Shown here one piece after another: positions 36,198 through 45,911 of a DNA stretch of 64,000 nucleotides (within the stretch, counting starts at the first letter, position 1; each line of letters starts with the position of its first letter). The notes beneath the pieces were generated by a model. The model did not search any database. It was given only the letters and a program-made list of their open reading frames with translations, and was not told where the DNA came from. The stretch covers positions 136,645-200,644 of the forward strand of contig JAUMUG010000006.1 of assembly GCA_030530775.1 (NCBI GenBank), read 5' to 3'. A program made the translations under genes and the position numbers. The stretch comes from Lautropia sp. Its GTDB lineage: Bacteria; Pseudomonadota; Gammaproteobacteria; Burkholderiales; Burkholderiaceae_E.

Positions 36198-37781
36198 TCA
36201 CCGTTCCCGCATCGCTTCGCGCATCTTCAGGATCGGCTTCAGCACGTAATCCATCACGGTCTTTTCGCCGGTACGGATTTCCACCGAAGCGGTCATGCCT
36301 GGAATGATCGGCAATTCCTTGCCGGCCGCGCTCAGGGTGGAATCCTGGGTGCGCACCAGCACCCGGTAATAACGATCCTCACCGGGGGCCGCCCGACGCT
36401 CGTCATCGCGCAGTGTGTCCGGGCTGATCAGCTCGACCTCGCCCTTCAGACCACCGTAGATGGCGTAGTCATAGGCCGAAATCTTGACGGTGGCCGGTAG
36501 ACCGGGCCGCAGGAATGCCACGTCATGTGGGCGGATCTTGGCCTCGACCAGCAGCTGGTCTTCCAACGGAATGATCTCCATGATGTCCTGACCGGGTTGG
36601 ATCACGCCGCCGCGGGTATTCATCCGGATGTTCTTGACGATGCCGTGCACCGGCGCCGTCAGCACGGTACGGGTCACCTGATCCTGGCGGGCGGTCAGCG
36701 ATTCCTGCACCTGGGCCAGCTCCGATTCGACCTTCGACAGCTCGTGCGCGGCATCGACACGGTGCTTGCTGGTGCGCTCTTGCATCTGCATCTGCAGGTC
36801 GTTGTACTGGCGCTGCAGCTTCAGCAGTTCGGTCTCGGCCACCAGACCCTTGGCCACCATCGGCTTGGTGATGGCGATCTCGCGGGCGATCAGCGCCTGG
36901 CTCGACTTGGAGGTGGCCATGGCCTGCTGAAGCGCATCGCGTCGGGCGTTGTAGGTGTCGGTCTCGTTGTCGACCACCTCGGCATCGGTCAGCACGTCGT
37001 CGGGAAACTTCAGCGGCGTGCCACGCGATTCGGCGCGCAGACGGGCCGCCATCGCTTTCAGGCTGATCAGCTTGCTGTAGCCTTCCTGGTACGAAGAACG
37101 GGCCTTGGTCTCGTCGATGCGCAGAAGCGGTTGGCCCGCATCGACGGTGGCACCTTCGCGGACCAACATTTCGGCCAGAATCCCGCCTTCCAGTGATTGG
37201 ATCACCTGTTCGCGGCTGGAGGCGATCACACGGGCATCACCGCGGGTGATTTCCTCGAGCCGGCTGTGATAAGCCCAGGTGGCGGCCGAAGCCAGCAGGC
37301 AGACGATCAGTACCAACAGCAGTAGACTGCTCTTCTGCCGGTCGTTGACCATCGCCTGCTGCATGTCGCGCATGAAGTCGAAATCACTGCCGCTGCCGGC
37401 GTAGTCGGGGCGCGCAAAACTGTCACGGGACTGCAGGGCGCGCGATGTCCCTCCGGTCTGGGCCACGACACCCCCGGCGGGGGTGGCCGTTGCCACCGCA
37501 GTTGCCGGAGCGCCCGTACCAGCCACGGTGGCGGTCGGCGCCACCGTCCGCTTCCGATCTTTCCCCGAACCCGGATCGGCGGGTGCCGCAGCGTCCGCTG
37601 CAGTACTTGCCTTTGCACCCGTATTTGCACCAGTACCCGCCGTCGCACCGGCGACGACACCAGCGACACCGCCCGCGGCCGTACCGCCCTCTGTACCGGC
37701 AGCCGCACCGTTGCCCGTATCCGGGCCGGTGTGGGAGTCCAACCCCGGATTCCGGTCGTTCTTTTCAGCCTGCTCAGACAC
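36198..37781 (-). CDS. Type I secretion membrane fusion protein (HlyD family)
   Basis: 527 residues. A cytoplasmic N-terminal region of ~130 residues is almost pure Ala/Gly/Thr/Val low complexity, much longer than usual. A single transmembrane helix (LLLLVLIVCLLASAATWAY, ~152-170) leads to the periplasmic adaptor: VIASSREQVIQSLEGGILAE and REGATVDAGQPLLRIDETKA (lipoyl half), a long coiled coil, and the returning half VLTAPVHGIVKNIRMNTRGG. The C-terminal GMTASVEIRTGEKTVMDYVL is the family ending. It bridges the ABC protein and the TolC-like channel. The gene overlaps the ABC gene by 8 bp. Confidence 0.94.
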   Translation of the reverse strand: MSEQAEKNDRNPGLDSHTGPDTGNGAAAGTEGGTAAGGVAGVVAGATAGTGANTGAKASTAADAAAPADPGSGKDRKRTVAPTATVAGTGAPATAVATATPAGGVVAQTGGTSRALQSRDSFARPDYAGSGSDFDFMRDMQQAMVNDRQKSSLLLLVLIVCLLASAATWAYHSRLEEITRGDARVIASSREQVIQSLEGGILAEMLVREGATVDAGQPLLRIDETKARSSYQEGYSKLISLKAMAARLRAESRGTPLKFPDDVLTDAEVVDNETDTYNARRDALQQAMATSKSSQALIAREIAITKPMVAKGLVAETELLKLQRQYNDLQMQMQERTSKHRVDAAHELSKVESELAQVQESLTARQDQVTRTVLTAPVHGIVKNIRMNTRGGVIQPGQDIMEIIPLEDQLLVEAKIRPHDVAFLRPGLPATVKISAYDYAIYGGLKGEVELISPDTLRDDERRAAPGEDRYYRVLVRTQDSTLSAAGKELPIIPGMTASVEIRTGEKTVMDYVLKPILKMREAMRER

Positions 37782-40131
37782 GACGCACTCCTTGAATCTT
37801 GCCTTCTTTCAATGCTTGCAGTACCGCTTCCTTCGGCCCATCGGCCACGCGCACGCCACCGTCCATGATCATCACCCGGTTCACATAGTCCAGCAGCTGC
37901 AGCTTGTGGGTCACGAACACCAGTGTCTGCCGGCCGCACAGTCTCGATAGCGCCTGCATCACCATCGTTTCGGTGGCACTGTCCATCGCGCTGGTCGGCT
38001 CATCCAGCAGCATCACCGCCGGGTTGGCGATGACGGCGCGCGCCAGTGCCACCGATTGCCGCTGGCCGCCCGACAGTCCGTTGCCGCCTTCGCCGATCGG
38101 CATGTCATAGCCGTTCGGGTGGGCGCTGGCCATCTGATGCACGCCAAATGCATCGGCGATACGCATCATCGAGTCATCGTCGATGTGCGGGTTGCCGGCT
38201 TTCAGGTTCTCACGCAGCGTGCCGAAGAACAGCCGGGTGTCCTGACCCACATACAGCACATGGCGGCGGACATCGGCCGGTTCGATCTGTTGCAGCTCGA
38301 CACCATCCAGTTTCACCGAGCCCTGCGAGGGCTGATACAGCCCGGCCAGTACCTTCAGCAGCGATGATTTGCCGCTGCCGATCCGGCCCAGCACCGCCAC
38401 CCGTTCTCCAGGGTTCAGCGTCATACTCAGATTCTTCACCGAATCCGGCGACATCGGGCCATAGCGATAGCTGATCTCATGGGCCGAAAGTGCGCCGGTG
38501 GTGGCGGTCTTGCGCAGATAGTTGCGGTCCGCCTCCCGGTCGGTCGGGGTATTCATCACCTTGTTCAGCGACGACAGCGCGGTCTTGGCCTGCTGATAGC
38601 GCACGGCCAGGGCCGTGATACTGGCCGCCGGTGCAATCGTGCGGCCCGACAGAATCACCGCGCCGATCAGCGCTCCCATCGTCAGCGTGCCGTCGCCGAT
38701 CAGATACACGCCCCAGCAGACCATCGCCACCGTGCACATCGATTGCAGCAGGGCGGTGAAATTGCTGACCATCGCCGTGATCGAGCGGCTTTTCATCGAG
38801 GTGCGGGCGGTCAGGGCAGCGGCGCGCTCATAGCGGGTCTGTACCTGGCTTTCCATCCGAAGCGCCTTGATCGCTTCGGCGTTCTCCAACGTTTCCACCA
38901 GAATCCCTTGCTTGATCGAACCTTCGCGCAGGTGCTCCTTCACATAGCGCGACAGCGGAATCTGGGCCAACGCACCGACGATGACCAGTATCGGGATGCA
39001 GGCCAGCGGCACCCAGAACAGCGGGCCGGCGATCATGTGGATCACCCACAGAAACAGCAGAATGAAGGGCAGGTCGGTCAGCGTCGCCAGCGTCGCAGAG
39101 GTGGCGAAGTCGCGCACCGACTCGAACTCGCGGATGGTGTTGGCATAAGCGCCGGCCGATTGCGGCCGGTGCTCCAGTCTCGACATCATCGCCTGACGGA
39201 ACAACATCGAACCCAGCAGCAGATCGGCCTTCTTGCCGGCATTGTCGATCAACCAGCTGCGCAGATTGCGGGCCAGATACTCGAACAGCATCGCCACCAT
39301 CACGCCGCTGGCCAGTGCCCACAGCGTCACGTAAGCCTGGTTCGAGATCACCCGGTCATAGACGTTCATGGTGAAAAAGGTGCCGGCCAGCGCCAGCACG
39401 TTCACCAGCAGCGCCGCCACGGCGGCTTGGGCGTAATAACCCCGGAAGCGCCAGATGGTGCTCCAGAACCAGTGGCCCTTGCTCCTGTCGATCTCGATCG
39501 GGCTGCGCTTGTCCTCGGCCACCGCCGGGCGCACCAGCAGGCAGGTGCCCATGTAATGCCGGTTCAGTTCGGCTTCATCGATCTCGATTTCCAGCGCGCC
39601 CTGCTCGCAGGGCAGAATCACCGCCGTGCCGTCTTCGCGCCGCTCCAGCAACAGGCAGGCACGCAGATCGTTCAGCAAAAGCACCACCGGCAACTGCAGC
39701 GGATTGATCTGGGCGATCGCCCGGTGCTGGATACGCACTTTGCAGCCATGGGCCTCGGCGATCCGCATCATGCCCGCCGGCTGCAGCGGCCGTTCGTGCG
39801 GAATGCCGGTGGCCAGCGCATCCTCGCTCTTGTGGATATCGAAGCGTGCCAGAATCTGCGACAGCGCCGTCAGCAGCGGGTCGGGCAGCGGCTGCTGAAT
39901 CGGCTGCGTCTGCTGTACAGCACGCCCCGCTTGGTTCTGCGGTATCTGCGTCGGCGTCTGGGCAGCATGTCGATCCGGTGTCGTCTGGCCGGTGCCATTG
40001 GGGGGGGCGTCCGCCGGTTTGGCGCTGGCGGGATGTCCATCGGCAGCGGTCGCGGCACGAGCGTGTGCCTGCCCGGCCCGTTGGCCAGCTTCGGCGCCGG
40101 TCTCGTTGGCTTTGTCTTCGATCGTACTCAT
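37774..40131 (-). CDS. Type I secretion ABC transporter with C39-like domain (LapB-like)
   Basis: 785 residues. A disordered ~80-residue start precedes a peptidase C39-like domain (~85-225) in which the catalytic Cys is absent, as in RTX/adhesin exporters where it only binds substrate. A six-helix membrane domain follows (GTFFTMNVYDRVISNQAYVT is typical), then the ATPase: Walker A GRIGSGKSS near residue 580, LSGGQRQSVALARA, Walker B VMLLDEPTSAMD and the His switch FVTHKLQLL. With HlyD and the TolC-like gene it makes a complete export machine. No RTX or giant adhesin gene is visible in the window, so its cargo must be encoded elsewhere. Confidence 0.95.
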   Translation of the reverse strand: MSTIEDKANETGAEAGQRAGQAHARAATAADGHPASAKPADAPPNGTGQTTPDRHAAQTPTQIPQNQAGRAVQQTQPIQQPLPDPLLTALSQILARFDIHKSEDALATGIPHERPLQPAGMMRIAEAHGCKVRIQHRAIAQINPLQLPVVLLLNDLRACLLLERREDGTAVILPCEQGALEIEIDEAELNRHYMGTCLLVRPAVAEDKRSPIEIDRSKGHWFWSTIWRFRGYYAQAAVAALLVNVLALAGTFFTMNVYDRVISNQAYVTLWALASGVMVAMLFEYLARNLRSWLIDNAGKKADLLLGSMLFRQAMMSRLEHRPQSAGAYANTIREFESVRDFATSATLATLTDLPFILLFLWVIHMIAGPLFWVPLACIPILVIVGALAQIPLSRYVKEHLREGSIKQGILVETLENAEAIKALRMESQVQTRYERAAALTARTSMKSRSITAMVSNFTALLQSMCTVAMVCWGVYLIGDGTLTMGALIGAVILSGRTIAPAASITALAVRYQQAKTALSSLNKVMNTPTDREADRNYLRKTATTGALSAHEISYRYGPMSPDSVKNLSMTLNPGERVAVLGRIGSGKSSLLKVLAGLYQPSQGSVKLDGVELQQIEPADVRRHVLYVGQDTRLFFGTLRENLKAGNPHIDDDSMMRIADAFGVHQMASAHPNGYDMPIGEGGNGLSGGQRQSVALARAVIANPAVMLLDEPTSAMDSATETMVMQALSRLCGRQTLVFVTHKLQLLDYVNRVMIMDGGVRVADGPKEAVLQALKEGKIQGVRRV

Positions 40132-40162
40132 AGAGAACCTGTGTGCGTAGGGCGTTGCCGGA

Positions 40163-41527
40163 TCAGTTCAGCTCCGGCAACGCCGGCGTGCGGGGGTTTT
40201 GTCCGGAGGCGGCTCGATTTTCCTCGGTCACCGGGGGCAGGGCTTCGATACCCAGCCGCGGCAGCAGCTGGCCGGTGCTGCCCAACAGGCGGTAACGGGC
40301 CTGTTCCAGCTCCTGCTGCTCGATGGCAGCGCCCAGGCGGGCCTGATAAATCTCGTTTTCGGCGTTCAGCAGATCGACGATGCTACGCTTGCCGATCTGG
40401 AACTGCTCCCAATAGGCGGCCCGTACCTTGCGGGTGCTTTCCACCAGCGCCGCCCGGGTATCGACCCGGCCCTTGCGGGTTTCGATCTGGGTCCAGTGCT
40501 TGGCCACATCGGTTTCCAGTGTCCGCCGGGTGTTGGCCACCGTTTCCTCGGCCGTCAGAATCTGCGCATTGGCTGCAGCGGCCGCCGCCGCCCCCACCCC
40601 GCCATCGAAGGGGTTCCAGTCCGTCACCAGTGCCACGTCATAGCCGCCGAACCACTGCCGGTTGCCATTGCGGTCATAGGGGCTGTTGACGCGGCCGCGC
40701 AGGTTGACGCTGGGTTTGTCCCAGGCGCTGGCTACGGCGGCGGCCTTGCGGGCGGCTTCGACCTCGGCGCGCCCGGCCCGGATCGCCGGGTGCTCGTTGA
40801 GCGAAGCCATCGCTTCCTGCAGGCTCTCGATGCGCGGATCGGCCGGTGGCGGCGCCACATAGCCGTGGATCGGCTGGCCGGTCAGCTGCTCCAGCGCCGT
40901 GCGGGCATCGGCCAGCTGCCCTTCGCGGTCGGCCTGGATGATCTGCGCTTGCGACAGCCGGGATTCGGTTTGCAGCAGGTCATAGCCCCGGCCCTTGTCG
41001 TATGCCACGATCTGTTGCACCCGCTTGCGCAGGGCGGCGATCCGATTCACATAATCACGGGCCAGTCCGACCAGCTCGCTCTGCTTCACCACCTCCACGT
41101 AGGCATCGGCCACCCGCATCGCAATATCGCTGCGTGCGGCTTCGGTGCTGTAGTTGGCGCCCAGCAGCCGCGCCAACTGTTTCTCGGTTTCGTTCTCGAT
41201 CCGGCCGCCGTCATAAATCGGCTTGATCGCCTGTGCACCCAGATCGCCCTGCCGGTTGCGCCCCTCGCCCCGCTGATAACCCAGCGCCGGTTCTGCAATC
41301 AGCCCGAAGCGCACATTGTTCTGGTTTCGGGCACCCGTCACTTCGTGGCGGATCGCTTCGGCATTGCGTTGCGCACCCAGAATCTGCGGATGCCTGCCCA
41401 GCGCGATGAGGACGGATTCTTTCAGTGTCTCGGCCGATGCAGGCTGACAGGACAGACCCAGTGCCGCGGCCAGCATGCAGTTCAGCACTGCAGGGCGGGC
41501 AAACTCCGGGGTTCTCGATCGGGGCAT
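40163..41527 (-). CDS. TolC family outer membrane channel of the type I system
   Basis: 454 residues from the ATG at 41527 (MPRSRTPEF), giving a signal peptide that ends near QPASA. The mature part has the TolC duplication of long helices and strands: SVLIALGRHPQILGAQRNAE and later ASLNEHPAIRAGRAEVEAAR are the paired repeats. SIVDLLNAENEIYQARLGAA is the family's final helix motif. An in-frame extension to 41971 is Arg/Cys-rich and not protein-like, so I reject it. It starts the secretion operon, 31 bp ahead of the ABC gene. It is closer to the LapE/AggA-type secretion channels than to efflux OprM (inference). Confidence 0.93.
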   Translation of the reverse strand: MPRSRTPEFARPAVLNCMLAAALGLSCQPASAETLKESVLIALGRHPQILGAQRNAEAIRHEVTGARNQNNVRFGLIAEPALGYQRGEGRNRQGDLGAQAIKPIYDGGRIENETEKQLARLLGANYSTEAARSDIAMRVADAYVEVVKQSELVGLARDYVNRIAALRKRVQQIVAYDKGRGYDLLQTESRLSQAQIIQADREGQLADARTALEQLTGQPIHGYVAPPPADPRIESLQEAMASLNEHPAIRAGRAEVEAARKAAAVASAWDKPSVNLRGRVNSPYDRNGNRQWFGGYDVALVTDWNPFDGGVGAAAAAAANAQILTAEETVANTRRTLETDVAKHWTQIETRKGRVDTRAALVESTRKVRAAYWEQFQIGKRSIVDLLNAENEIYQARLGAAIEQQELEQARYRLLGSTGQLLPRLGIEALPPVTEENRAASGQNPRTPALPELN

Positions 41528-41970
41528 CTCGGTACGTACTCCAGTACAGAAGATTGAAAAAGGTATGCAGGTCGGCCGGTCAAGGGCTGGTGTGTTGCGC
41601 CATCCGCACCGAAGCGCACTGCGGGAGCAGGGCGGGTGACCCGGTCGGCCGAGCTTCAGTCCCCCAGTCGGGCATTGTGGACCGGTCATGCCGGGGGCGG
41701 CCCGCCGAGAGGCTGCTTGGCGGCTTTGGGTGCACCAGCGGGCTGTGCGGATGGCTGCGACGCAACAACGGCCGGTGACGTCGTGACGGGCCCGGGGCAT
41801 CGCCCGGCACTGCAGTGGAAAGACAGCGTGCCGCAAATAGGCCGCAGCCGTGCTCGCGGCTTGCGTGTCCACGCCCGTCGTCGACGCCTCGAAGCTGGAA
41901 GTGGTGCATCTTTGGTGTTGGCCGTGCATACGCCACGGGTTCGTGTCTTTTCCGACCCGATGCTCCGGCA
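41528..41970. other. Intergenic region upstream of the type I secretion operon
   Basis: 443 bp between the SDR stop and the TolC-like start. It should hold the promoter of the secretion operon. I see the palindromic GTACTGGAGTAC near 41534-41545 close to the start codon, and no convincing -35/-10 pair or gene. Confidence 0.35.
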
Positions 41971-42852
41971 TCAGCCACGGCCGATCAGCGGCATTCTGGT
42001 CGCCATCAGCGTCATGAACTGCACATTGGCCGACAGCGGCAGCTCGGCCATCCGCAGCACGGCATCGGCCACCAGCTGCACATCGATCACCGGCTCGGCC
42101 GCCACCCGGCCGTCGGCCTGCAGAATGCCTGCCATCATCGGCTGCGTCATTTCGGTGGCGGCATTGCCGATGTCGATCTGACCGCAGGCGATGTCATAGG
42201 GGCGGCCATCCAGCGAAGCCGCTTTGGTCAGGCCGGTGACGGCATGCTTGGTGGCCGTGTAGGGCATCGTCATGGGCCGGGGGGCGTGGGTCGACACCGA
42301 ACCATTGTTGATGATCCGACCGCCGCGCGGACTCTGGGCCTTCATCGCCCGGAAAGCAGCCTGAATACAATAGAACGGCCCACTCAGATTGGTGTCGACC
42401 ACCGCTTGCCACTGGGTGGGCGAGAGCGTCTCGAGCGGCACGGCCGGCGCGCCGATGCCGGCATTGTTGAACACCACATCCACCCGGCCAAAGGTGGCCA
42501 CGGTTCGCTCGAACAGCGTCTCGACCGCCTCAGGATCGGTCACATCGGTCGGCACCACCAGCGCCTGCCGGGCCCGGCCCGACTGCTGCACGGTCTCATC
42601 CAACGTATTCTGCCGCCGCCCCGCCAAGGCGACCCGGTAGCCGGCTGCCAAAAATGCCAGTGTCACCGCCCGACCGATGCCACTGCCGGCACCGGTGATG
42701 ATCGCCACCTTGCCCGGCGATGCCTCGGGTCCGCCGGCACGGCTGGTCATGCCGCCTGCCGCCGTCTGCGAGGACGCCGTCGTCCGGCCTCCCGGCACGG
42801 TCGGGGGGGCGGAGGAATGGCTCGGATGGGGGGCAGTCACTTGAGCAGTCAT
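41971..42852 (-). CDS. Short-chain dehydrogenase/reductase
   Basis: 293 residues from the ATG at 42852 ([11 protein letters not shown]); an in-frame start at 42948 is also open. After ~45 disordered residues comes the Rossmann fold: [20 protein letters not shown] (TGxxxGIG), FNNAGIGAP (NNAG), catalytic Ser in [11 protein letters not shown] and [14 protein letters not shown] with Tyr and Lys of Yxxx[12 protein letters not shown] after strand 2 favours NADP(H). The substrate cannot be named. It follows the FAD-linked dehydrogenase after 275 bp that hold no supported gene. Confidence 0.9.
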   Translation of the reverse strand: MTAQVTAPHPSHSSAPPTVPGGRTTASSQTAAGGMTSRAGGPEASPGKVAIITGAGSGIGRAVTLAFLAAGYRVALAGRRQNTLDETVQQSGRARQALVVPTDVTDPEAVETLFERTVATFGRVDVVFNNAGIGAPAVPLETLSPTQWQAVVDTNLSGPFYCIQAAFRAMKAQSPRGGRIINNGSVSTHAPRPMTMPYTATKHAVTGLTKAASLDGRPYDIACGQIDIGNAATEMTQPMMAGILQADGRVAAEPVIDVQLVADAVLRMAELPLSANVQFMTLMATRMPLIGRG

Positions 42853-43127
42853 CGATGCGTAAACGAAAAGCGGTGGATGCACGATATCGCCGGAATGGCG
42901 GGCGGTACGGATGGACGGCACGGACGGAGCGTCCCGTGCCTCGGACACGGAGCCGTGGCGGACATCATGTCCGGACGGTCACATGGCGAGTGCTCTCTCG
43001 CAGACGAGCTGGGCGCCAGGCTCACAGAAAGATCGTACATGGCAAACTCTCCTGGGTCGTGCACTACACGGCCGTTCCGAACCTCTCATTAGACCTCAGG
43101 CTTTCTGTATGGCATTGTCAGAGTGTT

Positions 43128-44636
43128 TCAGCCAGGGTGACGGGGATGAAGGATTTTGCCCGGATTCATCCGGTCGTCCGGATCGAGCGCCGCCTTGATC
43201 GCACGCATCATCCGCAGCTCCAGTGCCGACTTGCAGCGCGGCAGTTCGTCGCGGCGCAGTACACCGATGCCGTGCTCGGCCGAGATCGATCCGCCGTGGG
43301 CCAGCACTGCATCATGTGTCAGCCGGTTCACCCTTGCTTCCATCTCCTCGAAAGCCTGATCGTATCGTGCTGCCTGCTGGCCGGTGGGCGCTACATTGAA
43401 ATGCAGGTTGCCGTCGCCCAGATGCCCAAAAACGATCAGGCTGGCCGCCGGGAATACGGCTTGGATGCTGGCCCGTGCTGCTTCGATGAATTCGCCGATC
43501 CGGGCGATCGGCACCGAGATATCGTGCTTGACGTTGCGCCCGATCGCACTCTGAGCCTCGGAAATACGTTCGCGCAGCGCCCAGAACCGTCGGAACTGGT
43601 CTATCGATGCCGACACCACCGCATCCACGATCAGTGTTTCATCCAGGGCTTCCACCAGCATCGATTCCATCGCCGCCATCGCCCGTGATTCATCGTGCAG
43701 ACTGCTGACTTCCACCAGCAGATACCAGGGGCTGCGAGTGGCCAGCGGCAGCCGGCTGCCCTCGATGTGCTGCAGCACGAGTGTCATCGCTTCGTCCGAA
43801 ATCAGCTCGAAGGCGGTCAGCTCGCTGCCCAGCCGTGTCTGGGCATGGGCCAGAAACCGCAGTGCATCGGCCGGGCCTGCCACCGCCACGAAGGCCGCTA
43901 CCCGTGCCACCGGGCGCGGAAACAGCTTCAGTACCGCGGCCGTGATGATACCCAGCGTGCCTTCGGAGCCGATGAACAGATCGCGCAGGTCGTAGCCGGT
44001 ATTGTTCTTGCGCAGCGCATACAACCCGTCCCACAACTCGCCTTCGGCCGTCACCACTTCCAGTCCCAGGCACAGTTCGCGCATATTGCCGTAGCGGATC
44101 ACCTGCACGCCGCCGGCATTGGTGGCCAGGTTGCCGCCGATGGTGCAGCTGCCCTCTGCCGCCAGCGACAGCGGAAACAGCCGGCCTCGTGCCTCGGCGG
44201 CCTCCTGCACCTGCTGCAGCACACAACCTGCTTCGACCACCATCGTATTACCGATCGGATCCACCGAACGCACCCGGTTCAACCGCTTCAGCGAGAGCAG
44301 TACCGTCGGCCGCGTTTCCGATGGCACCGAAGCGCCGGTCAGGCCGGTATTGCCTCCCTGGGGCACCACGGCGTGATCATACTCACGGCACCAGCGCACC
44401 ACTGCCGCTACATCCCGGGCCGTGTCCGGCAGTGCCACCGCCAGTGCCTGGCCGTACCAGCGCCTGCGATAATCCACGAGAAAAGGCGTCATCTCGGCCG
44501 CATCGGTCAGTAGTCGTCCGGCGAAGGCCGCTCGCAGCGAAGCCTGTCGCTCGGCCGGCGTGGCGCGTGTGTCGGGGCGGCCCGGGGAGGCTGCAGCGCT
44601 GTCGGTTGCCGGGTTCGGGGGAGAGGAAGCAGTCAT
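43128..44636 (-). CDS. FAD-linked 2-hydroxyacid dehydrogenase (D-lactate/glycolate/2-hydroxyglutarate type)
   Basis: 502 residues of the GlcD/D2HGDH family. The FAD-binding PCMH domain shows VVPQGGNTGLTGASVPSETR, AAEGSCTIGGNLATNAGGVQ and IGSEGTLGIITAAVLKLFPR. The C-terminal catalytic domain has FGHLGDGNLHFNV with the metal-binding His and ISAEHGIGVLRR. No iron-sulphur C-terminal domain is fused, so it is not YdiJ-like. It oxidises a D-2-hydroxyacid and passes electrons to quinone or another acceptor; which acid cannot be told. The start at 44636 (MTASSPPNPATD) is chosen because the region upstream is Arg/Cys-rich shadow. Confidence 0.93.
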   Translation of the reverse strand: MTASSPPNPATDSAAASPGRPDTRATPAERQASLRAAFAGRLLTDAAEMTPFLVDYRRRWYGQALAVALPDTARDVAAVVRWCREYDHAVVPQGGNTGLTGASVPSETRPTVLLSLKRLNRVRSVDPIGNTMVVEAGCVLQQVQEAAEARGRLFPLSLAAEGSCTIGGNLATNAGGVQVIRYGNMRELCLGLEVVTAEGELWDGLYALRKNNTGYDLRDLFIGSEGTLGIITAAVLKLFPRPVARVAAFVAVAGPADALRFLAHAQTRLGSELTAFELISDEAMTLVLQHIEGSRLPLATRSPWYLLVEVSSLHDESRAMAAMESMLVEALDETLIVDAVVSASIDQFRRFWALRERISEAQSAIGRNVKHDISVPIARIGEFIEAARASIQAVFPAASLIVFGHLGDGNLHFNVAPTGQQAARYDQAFEEMEARVNRLTHDAVLAHGGSISAEHGIGVLRRDELPRCKSALELRMMRAIKAALDPDDRMNPGKILHPRHPG

Positions 44637-45080
44637 GGTCTGAAAGGCACAAAAACTTCTGATACAGCGTACACAGCAGAAAGCGGCGGTGGCAAAGCGA
44701 TCGGGGCGACGGCGTATTCCGAGCCGTGTCACGTCGTTTGGCTGCTGCATCCAGACCGGGGCCAATGATGCCGACAGCCTGCAACGTGCTTGTGTGCACC
44801 GCGAAGCCGTCATCCTTTCATGCCGGGTCGTTTGCGCTTTCGCGTCCGCCCCGGGTACAGGACGATCGGACTTCCGACCTTTGGCGCATCCGTCCGACAG
44901 TTGAACGTTTCCTGTAAAAACTTACCAAAAGCTGCATGTCGTCGCTGGCCATTGCAAAATGCTACACCCGACCCTGGCAGTAGAATGGCTGTCTTTCCTG
45001 AATACTTTTTGCTGCATTGCCGGGTAATCAGACAGCCCCCGGGCTGATGTACCCTGGTTCGTGCCGCACGAACGAACAGA
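44637..45080. other. Divergent intergenic region at the left edge of the polysaccharide locus
   Basis: 444 bp, AT-richer than its surroundings from ~44900. Two inverted repeats lie just before wzm: CAGCCC-CC-GGGCTG (45033-45046) and GTTCGTG-CCG-CACGAAC (45057-45073). They could be operator sites or an mRNA hairpin masking the weak wzm start. I see no confident promoter and no gene. Confidence 0.45.
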
Positions 45081-45911
45081 TTGAATCCTCATGCTGCCTC
45101 CCCGGTGTCGCCGGGGCATCTCATCGCCACACTGTACCGCCATCGCGGCCTGATCATGCAGATGGCCTGGCGTGACATCGCCGCCCGCTATCGTGGCTCG
45201 GTCATGGGCGTCTTCTGGTCGCTGCTCAACCCACTGTTGATGCTGGCCGTCTACACCTTCGTCTTCTCGGTGGTCTTCAAGGCGCGCTGGCAGACCGGGG
45301 CCGATCAGAGCCATGCCGACTTTGCCGTCATCCTCTTTGCCGGCATCATCGTCCACTCCTTCTTCTCCGAAGTGGCCGGCAAAGCGCCTTCGCTCATCCT
45401 CAGTAATCCCAGCTACGTCAAGAAGGTCGTCTTCCCACTGGAGATCCTGCCCGCCGTCACCTTGCTGTCGGCGCTGTTCCAGGCGGGCATCAGCTTCATC
45501 GTGCTGCTGGTGGCCATGCTCGTCACCACCGGTTCCATCCCGTTCACCTTGCCGCTGATCGTCATCGTCTGGCTGCCGCTGTGCCTGTTGGCGCTGGGCA
45601 GCAGCTGGTGGCTGTCGGCACTCGGCGTCTATCTGCGCGACATAGGCCAGGCCATCGGTGTGGTGCTCACCGTCATGCTGTTCATTTCGCCTGCCTTCTT
45701 CTCTCTCGATGTGCTGCCCGAAAGCCTGCGTCCCTGGGTCGGGCTCAACCCGCTCACGCTGCCGATGGGGCAGACCCGCGACGTCCTGATCTGGGGCAAC
45801 ATGCCCGACTGGAGCGCATGGGGTATCTATACCGCCATCATGGCCGTGTTCGCCTGGCTCGGCTTCGTCTGGTTCCAGGCCACACGCAAGGGGTTCGCCG
45901 ATGTCATTTGA
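45081..45911 (+). CDS. wzm: Polysaccharide ABC exporter permease (Wzm)
   Basis: 276 residues, six hydrophobic segments, with the family signature MAWRDIAARYRGSVMGVFWS then LLNPLLMLAVYTFVFSVVF. It forms the membrane channel that exports finished O-polysaccharide or a related glycan. The start is uncertain: the conserved N-terminal amphipathic helix (HLIATLYRHRGLIMQMAW) requires a start before the first in-frame ATG (45156). TTG at 45081 or GTG at 45105 would serve; neither has a good ribosome binding site. It overlaps wzt by 11 bp. Confidence 0.92.
   Translation: MNPHAASPVSPGHLIATLYRHRGLIMQMAWRDIAARYRGSVMGVFWSLLNPLLMLAVYTFVFSVVFKARWQTGADQSHADFAVILFAGIIVHSFFSEVAGKAPSLILSNPSYVKKVVFPLEILPAVTLLSALFQAGISFIVLLVAMLVTTGSIPFTLPLIVIVWLPLCLLALGSSWWLSALGVYLRDIGQAIGVVLTVMLFISPAFFSLDVLPESLRPWVGLNPLTLPMGQTRDVLIWGNMPDWSAWGIYTAIMAVFAWLGFVWFQATRKGFADVI

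Noticed and set aside
38479..40689. Plus-strand open frame of 736 codons antisense to the type I ABC transporter
   Set aside because: No recognisable domain, His/Gln/Arg-rich; the minus strand has Walker A, LSGGQ and Walker B.
41528..41971. N-terminal extension of the TolC-like protein
   Set aside because: Arg/Cys/Thr-rich sequence hides the signal peptide that starts at 41527.
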